Source of the DNA: Bradyrhizobium commune
GTDB lineage: Bacteria; Pseudomonadota; Alphaproteobacteria; Rhizobiales; Xanthobacteraceae
Length of the DNA stretch: 64,000 nt
NCBI RefSeq assembly: GCF_015624505.1
Contig: NZ_CP061379.1
Location: 2,914,001-2,978,000 of the forward strand
Direction of reading: 5' to 3'
A program made the translations under genes and the position numbers. Shown here piece by piece: positions 34,383 to 43,750 of this stretch. Under the pieces are notes generated by a model, which was not told the origin of the DNA, ran no database searches, and was given only the letters and a program-made list of their open reading frames with translations. The stretch's first letter is position 1, and each line of letters opens with the position of its first letter.

Positions 34383-34537
34383 CCCGATCGTTCCATCTCA
34401 ACCATCGCAATTTATTCCGCGGCCCCGATGCGTGCAGCGAAAAATTTCTTCGAGGCGTTCCGAGGAATACGACGCGTCGCGCGGCGTCCTACCCATGCAA
34501 ACCGAATTTGCAAACCAATTGCATGACAGGAGACACC

Positions 34538-34927
34538 ATGACGAATTCCCCGATCCGCCTCGCGCTCACGCTCGTTGCGTCCCTCGCGGTCATCCCCGCG
34601 GTGTTGGCGGCACCCCCGACCAAGACCGGCAAGACCGACAAGGGCAACGTGCTCACCGACGCCAAGGGCATGTCGCTCTACACCTTCGACAAGGACATGG
34701 ACGGCAAGTCGGCCTGCAACGGTCCGTGCGCGACAAATTGGCCGGTCCTGAAGGCCGAGGCGAGCGACGCGCCTGGTGACAGCTACACCATCATCACCCG
34801 CGACGACGGCTCCAAGCAATGGGCCTACAAGGGCAAGCCGCTCTACACCTTCGCCAAGGACACCAAGCCCGGCGACATCACTGGCGACGGCTTTCTGAAC
34901 GGTGCCTGGCATCTGGCGATGCCATAA
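34538..34927 (+). CDS. COG4315 family secreted protein
   Basis: A 129-residue secreted protein with a signal peptide (LALTLVASLAVIPAVLA) and two copies of the PF03640 repeat: LTDAKGMSLYTFDKDMDGKS with CNGPCATNWPVL, and KQWAYKGKPLYTFAKDTKPG with a final NGAWHLA. The CNGPC motif is characteristic. The family is common in the periplasm of proteobacteria with no settled function. ATG 34538 has AGGAGA upstream. It stands alone between divergently placed genes. Confidence 0.87.
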   Translation: MTNSPIRLALTLVASLAVIPAVLAAPPTKTGKTDKGNVLTDAKGMSLYTFDKDMDGKSACNGPCATNWPVLKAEASDAPGDSYTIITRDDGSKQWAYKGKPLYTFAKDTKPGDITGDGFLNGAWHLAMP

Positions 34928-34992
34928 TAAGCGATCTCCGAGACGTGCGGGACGGGCTGTGCAAGGCAGCCCGTCCTCGGGCCGCGCGTGGT

Positions 34993-35418
34993 CTAGGCGG
35001 GCGGCGCCGGTACCAGGCCGTAGCGCAGCATCGTCTCTTTCATCCGCGCCGGGTCCGGCGTCCCTGCCGACAGCAGCGCCGCCATCTCCCTGAAATATTG
35101 CGGTCCAAGCACGCCGGGGCTCAGCATGCACAGGCACGTTGCAGGCCCGGCTGACCGGTTGGTGAAGCCGTGCACGATGCCGCGCCTGATGAAAACGGAT
35201 TCGCCCGGGCCGACCTCGATCTCCTTGCCGTCGATCGTCCAGGTCGAGATGCCGCCAAGTCCGTAGACCGTCTCATCCCAACGGTCATGATAATGCGGGA
35301 TTGGCATCCGCGCATTCGGCTGCAACGTCATTTCGAACACGTCGACGCTGCCGCCAGTGTCGTCTTTGCTGTGTAGGAATTTCAGTCGGAGAGCGCCGAA
35401 ATCGATCGTGTCAGACAT
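34993..35418 (-). CDS. Cupin domain protein
   Basis: A 141-residue cupin with motif 1 MPIPHYHDRWDETVYGLGG (two His and one Glu) and motif 2 VGPGESVFIRRGIVHGFTN with the last metal ligand, so a complete metal-binding site is likely. The C-terminal segment (YFREMAALLSAGTPDPARMK) is typical of a quercetinase-like or regulatory single cupin. Start ATG 35418; the frame is open to 35484. The substrate is not known. Confidence 0.85.
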   Translation of the reverse strand: MSDTIDFGALRLKFLHSKDDTGGSVDVFEMTLQPNARMPIPHYHDRWDETVYGLGGISTWTIDGKEIEVGPGESVFIRRGIVHGFTNRSAGPATCLCMLSPGVLGPQYFREMAALLSAGTPDPARMKETMLRYGLVPAPPA

Positions 35419-35467
35419 GGCCTTGGTCCAGGTGGGGGTGACTTCGAGGTTACGTCGGCGCGCAGGC

Positions 35468-36022
35468 CTACCGCAGCCCCTCATACACCATCAACCCGCG
35501 CGCGATCTGCAATTTGCGGATGGCGCGCGGCAACAGCTTCTCCGGCTGGTGCAGATAGCGCCAGGACGTGACGGTGAACGGGCCGAGCGCGCCGCATTCG
35601 TCGTCGAACGGCGCGAGCACGCCGGTGACGCTGACCGGCGTGTGCGGGCGGGCGTTGAAGGGGAGCAGCAAGAGCTCGAGATGCGCCTTGCTGCCGTCCT
35701 CGCGCGCGGCGGTGAGGCCGGCGATGGCGCCGAGCGTTTCGTCGGCGACAATGGTTGCGATTTCCTCGATCTCGCCGCGGCTGGCTTCGGTGAACATCGC
35801 CGCAAAACTCTGATCCTTCAGATCGCGGCCGGCCAGCGCGCAGACGCGGGTGCCGGCGACGCGGAATGGAAAGCCGAGCTTGGGCTCGCTCGCCAGCACG
35901 AAGATGTCGCCCAGGAGCTCGCGCACGGCGGCAGGGTCGATATCGGCCCTGTCCGGTGCCCGCGCAGTGCCGCGCTTCTTGTCCCAATACGCGAAGAACG
36001 CGCGGCTCGACGGATGTTTCAT
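35468..36022 (-). CDS. PAS_5 domain protein
   Basis: A 184-residue stand-alone PAS protein of the PF07310 (PAS_5) type common in Rhizobiales. Typical segments are ELLGDIFVLASEP, FPFRVAGTRVCALAGRDLKD and SFAAMFTEASRGEIEEI. There is no kinase or DNA-binding domain. It may sense a ligand and act through a partner. ATG 36022 is the start. Its neighbour, 49 bp downstream on the same strand, is the cupin gene. Confidence 0.82.
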   Translation of the reverse strand: MKHPSSRAFFAYWDKKRGTARAPDRADIDPAAVRELLGDIFVLASEPKLGFPFRVAGTRVCALAGRDLKDQSFAAMFTEASRGEIEEIATIVADETLGAIAGLTAAREDGSKAHLELLLLPFNARPHTPVSVTGVLAPFDDECGALGPFTVTSWRYLHQPEKLLPRAIRKLQIARGLMVYEGLR

Positions 36023-36199
36023 GACTGAACGCTCACCCCGGGGCGCAACCTCGTGGGACAAACCTGTCCCGCTTCAGTGCACCCAAGATCCCTTTGTTGT
36101 TGTGCAGGAGGGGATTTGCAGCGTCCATGCCGCGGAGGCGTTTTCGGCCCCAGGGCCCACGCCTTTGCGTCGTTAACGTTAAATTAACTATGCGCTTTG

Positions 36200-36399
36200 C
36201 GTCGCGAGCGCGCCTGCTATGGTCACCGCGGTCGCAAGCCGCGCCGCTTTCATCCAGGTTCTCGGCGGGGCCTGTACACGGGCGTCAAACAGTTTGGTCA
36301 CGGGCCGCGGGGAGGGGTGGGGATACTCCTTGTCTCTCCGGCTGCCGGAAGATCGACACGGACAGGCAGGGCTTTCCCAGGGCCCTGCCTTTTCCTTTT
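36200..36399 (+). ncRNA. Candidate structured leader or small RNA upstream of the rhomboid gene
   Basis: This stretch has no plausible gene of its own but contains ordered inverted repeats: GCGG/CCGC near 36226-36240, GCCTG-TACA-CGGGC near 36269-36282, CCGG/CCGG near 36340-36353, and finally a strong terminator at 36364-36399. TTGCGT spaced 18 bp from TATGCG (about 36166-36195) could be a promoter. A terminated transcript with no upstream plus-strand gene suggests a small RNA or an attenuator for the rhomboid gene. I could not match it to SRP RNA, tmRNA, 6S RNA or RNase P. Confidence 0.45.
36364..36399 (+). terminator. Strong rho-independent terminator before the rhomboid gene
   Basis: AGGCAGGGC (36364-36372) pairs with GCCCTGCCT (36382-36390) around a nine-base loop, followed by TTTCCTTTT. 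It lies only about 77 bp before the rhomboid start and on its coding strand. Confidence 0.8.
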
Positions 36400-36475
36400 G
36401 TGCACTTGCACCGGGTGGGTAAAGGCGACTATCTCCAAAGCTGTTGCTCATATCGCGCCTGAAAGCGAAGCCATC

Positions 36476-37297
36476 TTGGATTCCCCGCCACAACCTCCGT
36501 CGCAAGATCCTTCGCCGGAAGAGCCGGTCGCCGTCGTGCGCGCTCCGCACGAGCCGATCCTGACGCTGCCGACGGCGTTGACGGCCTATGTCGTTCTGCT
36601 GGCGGTGATCCATTTGCGGGTGCTGCTGCCGCCGGAACTGGAGAATTGGACCATCGACGTGTTCGGCTTCATCCCGAAGCGCTACGATGCCTCGCTGGCC
36701 AATTTGCAGATCCCGGGCGGCACCGGAGCCAAGGTCTGGACCTTCGTCACCTATTCGCTGCTGCACGCCAATCTCACCCATCTCGCCTTCAACGTGCTGT
36801 GGCTGCTGCCGTTCGGCAGCGCGCTGGCGCGGCGGTTTGGTGCGGTGCGGTTCTTCGTGTTCCTGGCGGTGACGGCGGCGGCCGGCGCGCTCGCCCATCT
36901 CGTCACCCATGAGCATGCGGTGGTGCCGATGATCGGCGCCTCGGCCTCGGTGTCGGGCGCCATGGCCGCGGCGATCCGGTTTGCGTTCGTGCGCGGCAGC
37001 TTCCTGTCGTTCAGCCGTTCGGATGCCGATACTGCGGCCAAAGTTCCGGCGCAGCCGCTGTTGCAGGCGCTGCGCGACAAGCGGATCGTCGGCTTCCTCG
37101 TGGTGTGGTTCGCCCTCAACATCATCTTCGGCGTCGGTGCCATCGGGGTCGAGGGCGACAGCGCGGGCGTGGCTTGGGAGGCGCATATCGGCGGCTTCTT
37201 CGCAGGCCTGTTGCTGTTCGCGCTGTTCGATCCCGTACCGCGCGTGCGAAGCGATGCTGCGGATGCGTCATCACAGGACATTTCAAGCGGTATCTGA
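36476..37297 (+). CDS. Rhomboid family intramembrane serine protease
   Basis: A protein of about 273 residues with six to seven membrane segments. Rhomboid signatures are HANLTHLAFN (H96, H101, N105), the catalytic serine in ASVSGAM (S159) and the catalytic histidine in EAHIGGF (H236). It cleaves membrane proteins within the bilayer. The serine motif is SVSG rather than GxSG at the first position. The start is uncertain: the open frame extends to 36197 through the terminator, and TTG 36476 (then DSPPQPPSQD) is the best guess, without a strong ribosome site. The upstream terminator suggests regulation by attenuation. Confidence 0.85.
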   Translation: MDSPPQPPSQDPSPEEPVAVVRAPHEPILTLPTALTAYVVLLAVIHLRVLLPPELENWTIDVFGFIPKRYDASLANLQIPGGTGAKVWTFVTYSLLHANLTHLAFNVLWLLPFGSALARRFGAVRFFVFLAVTAAAGALAHLVTHEHAVVPMIGASASVSGAMAAAIRFAFVRGSFLSFSRSDADTAAKVPAQPLLQALRDKRIVGFLVVWFALNIIFGVGAIGVEGDSAGVAWEAHIGGFFAGLLLFALFDPVPRVRSDAADASSQDISSGI

Positions 37298-37485
37298 AGC
37301 AGCGCTTGCGGCGCGGCCCGATTTCATCCATCATTCTCGCGAAGAATGTTCCGAAGCGACAAGCCCGTAGAGCCAATGCTTCGACAAGCGCCTGAGCGTG
37401 AAACCGGCGCCCAAACTGTTAGTTGAAGACTCCAAAGCAAGTCCGGACCGCACAAAGCGGACGGCTCCGATTCAGGGAGGCGACG

Positions 37486-37914
37486 ATGACGGTACGTTCC
37501 ATTCTCAACACCAAGGGCCACCAGATCATGAGCGTCGAGCCCGACGCCAAGCTGGCTGCCGCGGTCAAGCTGCTCGGTGAGAAGAAGATCGGTGCGGTGC
37601 TGGTGATGAACCAGAGCCGGCTGGAGGGCATCCTGTCGGAGCGCGACATCGTGCGCGTGCTCGGTGAGCGCGGCGCCGGCGCGCTCGAGGAGTCCGTCAG
37701 CGACGTCATGACCCGCAAGGTCGTGACCTGCAAGGAGACCGACACGGTCGCCGAGCTGATGGAGATGATGACCAAAGGCAAGTTCCGCCATCTGCCGGTC
37801 GTCGACAACGGCAAGGTGGTCGGCCTGATCTCGATCGGCGACATCGTCAAGCGCCGCGTGCAGGAATACGAGAGCGAGCAGGAAGCCCTGCGCGACTACA
37901 TCAAGACGGCCTGA
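37486..37914 (+). CDS. CBS-pair protein
   Basis: A 142-residue protein made of two CBS domains (about 8-60 and 72-128), with GAVLVMNQSRLEGILSERDI and the second FRHLPVVDNGKVVGLISIGD. Such proteins bind adenine nucleotides (AMP/ATP, NAD) and act as energy sensors for a partner. ATG 37486 has GGGAGG upstream. It is convergent with the patatin gene, 7 bp apart, so no partner is obvious. Confidence 0.88.
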   Translation: MTVRSILNTKGHQIMSVEPDAKLAAAVKLLGEKKIGAVLVMNQSRLEGILSERDIVRVLGERGAGALEESVSDVMTRKVVTCKETDTVAELMEMMTKGKFRHLPVVDNGKVVGLISIGDIVKRRVQEYESEQEALRDYIKTA

Positions 37915-37921
37915 GCCGCTC

Positions 37922-38941
37922 TTACTCGCTGCGTTTCGGCGCGCCCTCGGGCGCCAGCACCTCGATCGTCTCCTGGATCGAGTCCAGCGCGCGCTCGGCG
38001 GCGCGCACGCCGTGCGCGATCAGGTCCTCGGCGCGATGGAAGTCGAACCAGCCGAACTGGCCGACCCTTGGCGTGATCAGGAGATCCGGCGGATCGCCGG
38101 CGAGCCGCGCGCGGGTGATGCGGTCCTGCATGATGTTGAAGGCGTCGACCATCACCGAGGAGATGCCGGGACGGCCGGCGGTACCGAAGAACTCGCGCTT
38201 GACGGTCTTCTCCGGCGAGAAGAAGCGTGGAAAGCGCCGCTTGGCCGGGGTCTCGTCCGCCTCGGGAGGGAGCGGCGAGGGCATCGCGCCGTGCGAATAG
38301 ATCGTCGTGGAATGGGTGAAGATGTCGCTCGACAGATTGACGGCGATGACGATTTCGGCGCCGAGCGCGCGCGCCGCCGACACCGGCACCGGGTTCACCA
38401 GCGCACCGTCGACCAGCCAGCGGTCGCCGACCAGCACCGGCGAGAAGATGCCGGGGAGCGCATAGGAGGCGCGCATCGCCTCGACCAGGCGGCCGCGCGT
38501 CAGCCAGATCTCGTGGCCGGTGCGGACCTCGGTCGCAACGGAGGCGAACTTCATCGGCAGGTCTTCGATCAGGGTCTGGCCGACCGATTCCTCGAGCCGG
38601 GTCGCGAGCTTCTCGCCGCCGATCAGGCCCGAGCCGTTGAGGCGGATATCGAGATAGCCGAGGATGTTGCGCATGCCTTGCAGGCTGCGTGCCCATTCCT
38701 CCAGCGCGTCGAGGCGGTCGGCCGCATAGGCGCCGCCGACGGCAGCACCAATCGAGGTGCCGACCACGACATCGGGCACGATGCCGTTGGCGAGCAGCGT
38801 TCGCAAAATACCGATATGGGCAAAACCGCGGGCCGCGCCGCCGCCAAGCGCGAGGCCGACGACGGGGCGGCGGATGCTGCCGAGCCCGACCTTTTCGCCA
38901 TTGGCGCCGTTCACGCCCCGACCTCTCAAGATGTCCAGCAC
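37922..38941 (-). CDS. Patatin-like phospholipase (RssA type)
   Basis: A 339-residue soluble lipid acyl hydrolase with the patatin dyad: the oxyanion loop GGGAARG (33-39), nucleophile S63 in GTSIG and D178 in LVDGALVNP. The C-terminal third is unlike well-studied members. It probably hydrolyses phospholipid or lysophospholipid acyl chains. The start is GTG 38941 with GGAGAG upstream. It is convergent with the CBS gene. Confidence 0.87.
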   Translation of the reverse strand: MLDILRGRGVNGANGEKVGLGSIRRPVVGLALGGGAARGFAHIGILRTLLANGIVPDVVVGTSIGAAVGGAYAADRLDALEEWARSLQGMRNILGYLDIRLNGSGLIGGEKLATRLEESVGQTLIEDLPMKFASVATEVRTGHEIWLTRGRLVEAMRASYALPGIFSPVLVGDRWLVDGALVNPVPVSAARALGAEIVIAVNLSSDIFTHSTTIYSHGAMPSPLPPEADETPAKRRFPRFFSPEKTVKREFFGTAGRPGISSVMVDAFNIMQDRITRARLAGDPPDLLITPRVGQFGWFDFHRAEDLIAHGVRAAERALDSIQETIEVLAPEGAPKRSE

Positions 38942-39179
38942 CGCAACTCTCCTACGCCGGGGCCAGCCGGATCACCAGACTAGGCACTGCTGTTGCACTT
39001 CGCCAGAACAGCGGCGAAGCATGGTTTATACCGCTTTGGGGAAGGCAGGGGGCAGGACTATGGCGGGGGCCGATTGGCGCGGGATCGATCACGCAGGCGT
39101 CATCCGGGTTCCATCACGCCGTATTTCACGGGATTTCAGAGGCTTGAATTTGCCGCGTTTTCGGTGAAAAGCAGGGGGC

Positions 39180-40241
39180 ATGACTCTCGGGGGTGACGGC
39201 ATCATCGGATGGCGGCGCAGCGCATTGCTGCTGCCGGTCGTCTTGGCGTGCCTCGCGCTCGGCCCGGGTGCAGCCCAGGCCCAGCTTTTCTCCGATCGTC
39301 CGCCGCCGGTGCCCCCGGCCTCAGTCCCGGATCCCGGTAGCGCCGTCAGCCTGGCGCCGCCGTCCGGGGGCGGCGGGGCGCCTCCCAGCCTGCCGCCGAC
39401 CCTGACCCAGCCGGCCTCGCCGACCATTCCGCCGGCGCTCTCGACCGTGCCGCCGGCAGCCCCGCTGAATGCCGCCGCCCCCGGGCAGGCCGTGCTGTCG
39501 CTCACCGCCAAATACGGCAAGGATTCGCCTGCGATCACCAGCGGCCTGGTCTGGCGGGTGTTTGCCGACCGGCCCGACGAGAACGGCACCTTCAAGCTGA
39601 TCCGCGAGGACCGCAGCGCCACGCCCAACATCGTGCTGCCGCCCGGCAATTACGTCGTGCACGTCGCTTTCGGGCTGGTCAGCGCGGTGCGCACCGTCAG
39701 CCTGAAGGCCGAGACCGATCGCGAGTCTTTCGTGCTGCCGGCCGGCGGCCTGCGCATCGAGGGCCGCGTCGGCACCAGCCGCATTCCGCAGAACCAGATC
39801 TCGTTCGCGATCTACAAGGGCAGCCAGTTCGAATCCGGCGAGCGCGCCTCGCTGGTGCCCAACGTCGCGGCCGGCGACGTCGTGTTGCTGCCGGAGGGCA
39901 CCTACTACATCATCTCCAACTATGGCGACGCCAACTCGGTGGTGCGCTCCGACATCCGCGTCCAGGTCGGCAAGCTCACCGACGTCACCATCACGCACCG
40001 TGCCGCCGTCATTACGCTGAAGCTCGTCAGCGACAAGGGCGGCGAGGCGCTGGCCAACACCGCCTGGTCGGTGCTGACGCCCGGCGGCGACGTCATCAAG
40101 GAATCGATCGGCGCCTTCCCGCGCGTCGTGCTCTCCGAAGGCGAATACCGCGCCATCGCCAAGAACGAGGGCAAGGTCTACGAACGCGGCTTCAATGTCG
40201 TCAACGGCGTCGACGGCGAAGTCGAAGTCGTGGCGCGGTAA
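39180..40241 (+). CDS. Secreted protein with proline-rich linker, unknown function
   Basis: A 353-residue protein with a signal peptide (LLLPVVLACLALGPGAAQAQ), a Pro/Ser/Ala-rich linker (about 38-100) and a C-terminal region of repeated beta segments (NIVLPPGNYVVHVAFGLVSA, DVVLLPEGTYYIISNYGDAN, RVVLSEGEYRAIAKNEGKVY). These three similar units of about 80-90 residues look like tandem carboxypeptidase-regulatory or similar beta-sandwich domains. The function is unknown; a cell-envelope binding role is likely. The start ATG has AGGGGG upstream. Confidence 0.75.
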   Translation: MTLGGDGIIGWRRSALLLPVVLACLALGPGAAQAQLFSDRPPPVPPASVPDPGSAVSLAPPSGGGGAPPSLPPTLTQPASPTIPPALSTVPPAAPLNAAAPGQAVLSLTAKYGKDSPAITSGLVWRVFADRPDENGTFKLIREDRSATPNIVLPPGNYVVHVAFGLVSAVRTVSLKAETDRESFVLPAGGLRIEGRVGTSRIPQNQISFAIYKGSQFESGERASLVPNVAAGDVVLLPEGTYYIISNYGDANSVVRSDIRVQVGKLTDVTITHRAAVITLKLVSDKGGEALANTAWSVLTPGGDVIKESIGAFPRVVLSEGEYRAIAKNEGKVYERGFNVVNGVDGEVEVVAR

Positions 40242-40244
40242 TCC

Positions 40245-41159
<915 letters not shown>

Positions 41160-41161
41160 CT

Positions 41162-42206
<1,045 letters not shown>

Positions 42207-42216
42207 CATCACACAT

Positions 42217-42254
42217 GAGCGTCCGGTGAGCGTTCGCTTACCGGACGTTCTCAT
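42217..42254 (+). terminator. Hairpin after the aldo/keto reductase gene
   Basis: CGTCCGGT (42221-42228) pairs with ACCGGACG (42241-42248), extended inside by GAGCG/CGCTT. The T tract after it is weak. The following 250 bp up to 42507 hold no recognisable gene or repeat. Confidence 0.55.
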
Positions 42255-42507
42255 TGTGTGTTCTGATTTTGAATACATCTGTCAGCGCTACCAAGCCGCG
42301 TCGAAGAGACAACGGGACACCGGCAGCATCGGCTTATTCCACCTGCGTCGCGACTTCGTCACAGCCGGTGGAAGATACGCATTTCCGATAATCAATTTCA
42401 TTCGCTTTCCGTCCTGCTGCGCTATATGTCGAGCATCCGTCTAACGGGGAGGCTGGCGCAGGCGTGCCTGCGAGACCGGCACGGAGCAGGGGACCAAGCC
42501 CGTCGGC

Positions 42508-42702
42508 ATGTTCGAAGTGATCCTCACCAGGCGCAAGCGGTTTGGTTGGCGATGGCAGGTCTGCGACCAGTCCGGCAAGATTTTTGCCGATGGCTTCGAG
42601 CGCACCCGGCCCGCCGCCAAATATCACGGCGAGCGCGCCTTGTTCTTCCTGTTGTCGCAGGCTTACTTGCGCAACCGCTCGGCGGCGTCGAGCGAGGATT
42701 AG
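42508..42702 (+). CDS. Small hypothetical protein
   Basis: A 64-residue protein MFEVILTRRKRFGWRWQVCD with a continuing FADGFERTRPAAKYHGERAL segment, tentatively similar to short proteins in Bradyrhizobium. It has no domain I can name. The composition (spread of aromatic, basic and hydrophobic residues) and the lack of a long antisense frame make it more credible than the frames in the repeats that follow. No strong ribosome site is seen. Confidence 0.5.
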   Translation: MFEVILTRRKRFGWRWQVCDQSGKIFADGFERTRPAAKYHGERALFFLLSQAYLRNRSAASSED

Positions 42703-42730
42703 CGGCTGTTGCACGTTGAGCCCGTAGCCC

Positions 42731-42815
42731 GTAGCCCGGATGGAGCGAAGCGCAATCCGGGACGTTTGCATCCGCGGATGCGATCCCGGATTACGCTGCG
42801 CTCGATCCAGGCTAC
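42731..42815. repeat. Intergenic palindromic repeat
   Basis: Begins GTAGCCCGGATGGAGCGAAG and ends in a complementary arm ending GGCTAC, with an inner CATCCGCGGATG palindrome. It is preceded by a 7-bp direct duplication (CCCGTAG). I recognise this as a dispersed Bradyrhizobium repeat. Confidence 0.7.
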
Positions 42816-42854
42816 GAGACCTTGCGTTGCCCGTCAGGCAAAACACGCCAAGGC

Positions 42855-43190
42855 TCGGTCAATCCACGCTCACAAAAATATTCCACTTTACCGAAATTCG
42901 GAAACGGCGTATGTGTCGCCTCACTCCGGCCCAAGGAAGAGGGGCGTATCGCGATCGTCACGAACGCGGGCCGGGCGGCGGTGGACGTGGGTCACATCGG
43001 CGCGAAGGGTTTTTGCAGGGCGGGCAACCGTGAGCGAGGCCGTCGCGCAAACGACCGGTGCGGCTCGCGTACGGCAAAATCGTGTGGTCCTGACGCCCGG
43101 GGTCTGTGCGTCAAGTCTTGCGGTGATGTGTGCGGCCCGACCGGGCCGGCATGTCAGTCATCTGTAAGGCGACGGGGGCAATAGTGCATC
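42855..43190. repeat. Long dispersed intergenic repeat
   Basis: This block of about 340 bp resembles a repeat found many times in Bradyrhizobium genomes, often mis-annotated as short Arg/Cys-rich genes. The frame from 42822 includes EEGRIAIVTNAGRAAVDVGH, which I recall from such false annotations. No mobility gene is present. Confidence 0.6.
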
Positions 43191-43194
43191 GCTC

Positions 43195-43440
43195 CCCGGG
43201 GAGATCACGACATAAGCCGTTCCAACCATCGCGCAGGGAAGGCCGGGATGCTCCGGTTGCCCTGTTACCCGCTGTGCAGTGTAGCGCAACCTACTCATGG
43301 CATAGCGGTCAATGGGAGCCAGCCGGCTCCCGGCCTTCCCTGCGCCCTCTTTCAATTGAGGGCGAAGCGAACAGCAAAGCTCGGGCGAAATGAGCCGCGA
43401 GAGGGCGGAGCTGTGTCTGCGATTGAGATGCGGATTGAAA
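43195..43440. repeat. Dispersed intergenic repeat
   Basis: A second block with inverted segments (for example GGGAGCCAGCCGGCTCCC near 43313-43330 and CCTCTTTCAATTGAGGG). Minus-strand frames in it include VGTAYVVISPGSDALLP, again a string I know from false annotations of Bradyrhizobium repeats. Treated as non-coding. Confidence 0.55.
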
Positions 43441-43465
43441 GAGCGACGCTGCCATCCACACACTC

Positions 43466-43545
43466 CGTCATTGCGAGCGAAGCGAAGCAATCCAGACTGT
43501 CGCCGTGGAAAGATTCTGGATTGCTTCGTTGTGCTCGCAATGACG
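43466..43545. repeat. Palindromic repeat, copy 2 of 2 in this window
   Basis: Same element as 4296-4376: identical first 31 bases, a near-identical right arm ending GCTCGCAATGACG and a diverged centre. The right arm here keeps TTGCTTCG where copy 1 has lost part of the pairing. Confidence 0.8.
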
Positions 43546-43750
43546 ATGTTGAGGCAGTTGTGCGCGAATCTCGATCGCGCGACCGGACCCATCGCATTGT
43601 TAGGCAACTGTCATAGTCACTAACGCACGCTAACCATCGTCGGACTTAAAACTGTCATAATCGCTGAATGGAACCCGAAACTGCCCAGCTTTTACAAGCC
43701 ATTAAGCCGGTTTGCATTGGATGCGCCGGGAAAGTGCGTTGGGGACTGCG

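Noticed and set aside
36062-36399. Possible SRP RNA, 6S RNA, tmRNA or RNase P identity for the structured region
   Set aside because: The conserved core strings of SRP RNA (GGAAGGAAGCAGC-like) and RNase P are absent, and genes usually flanking 6S RNA are not here; left as an unassigned candidate RNA.
42822-43184. Arg/Cys-rich short frames in the repeat block, including 43158-43607 on the minus strand
   Set aside because: The strings match false gene annotations of dispersed Bradyrhizobium repeats; no ribosome site or domain.
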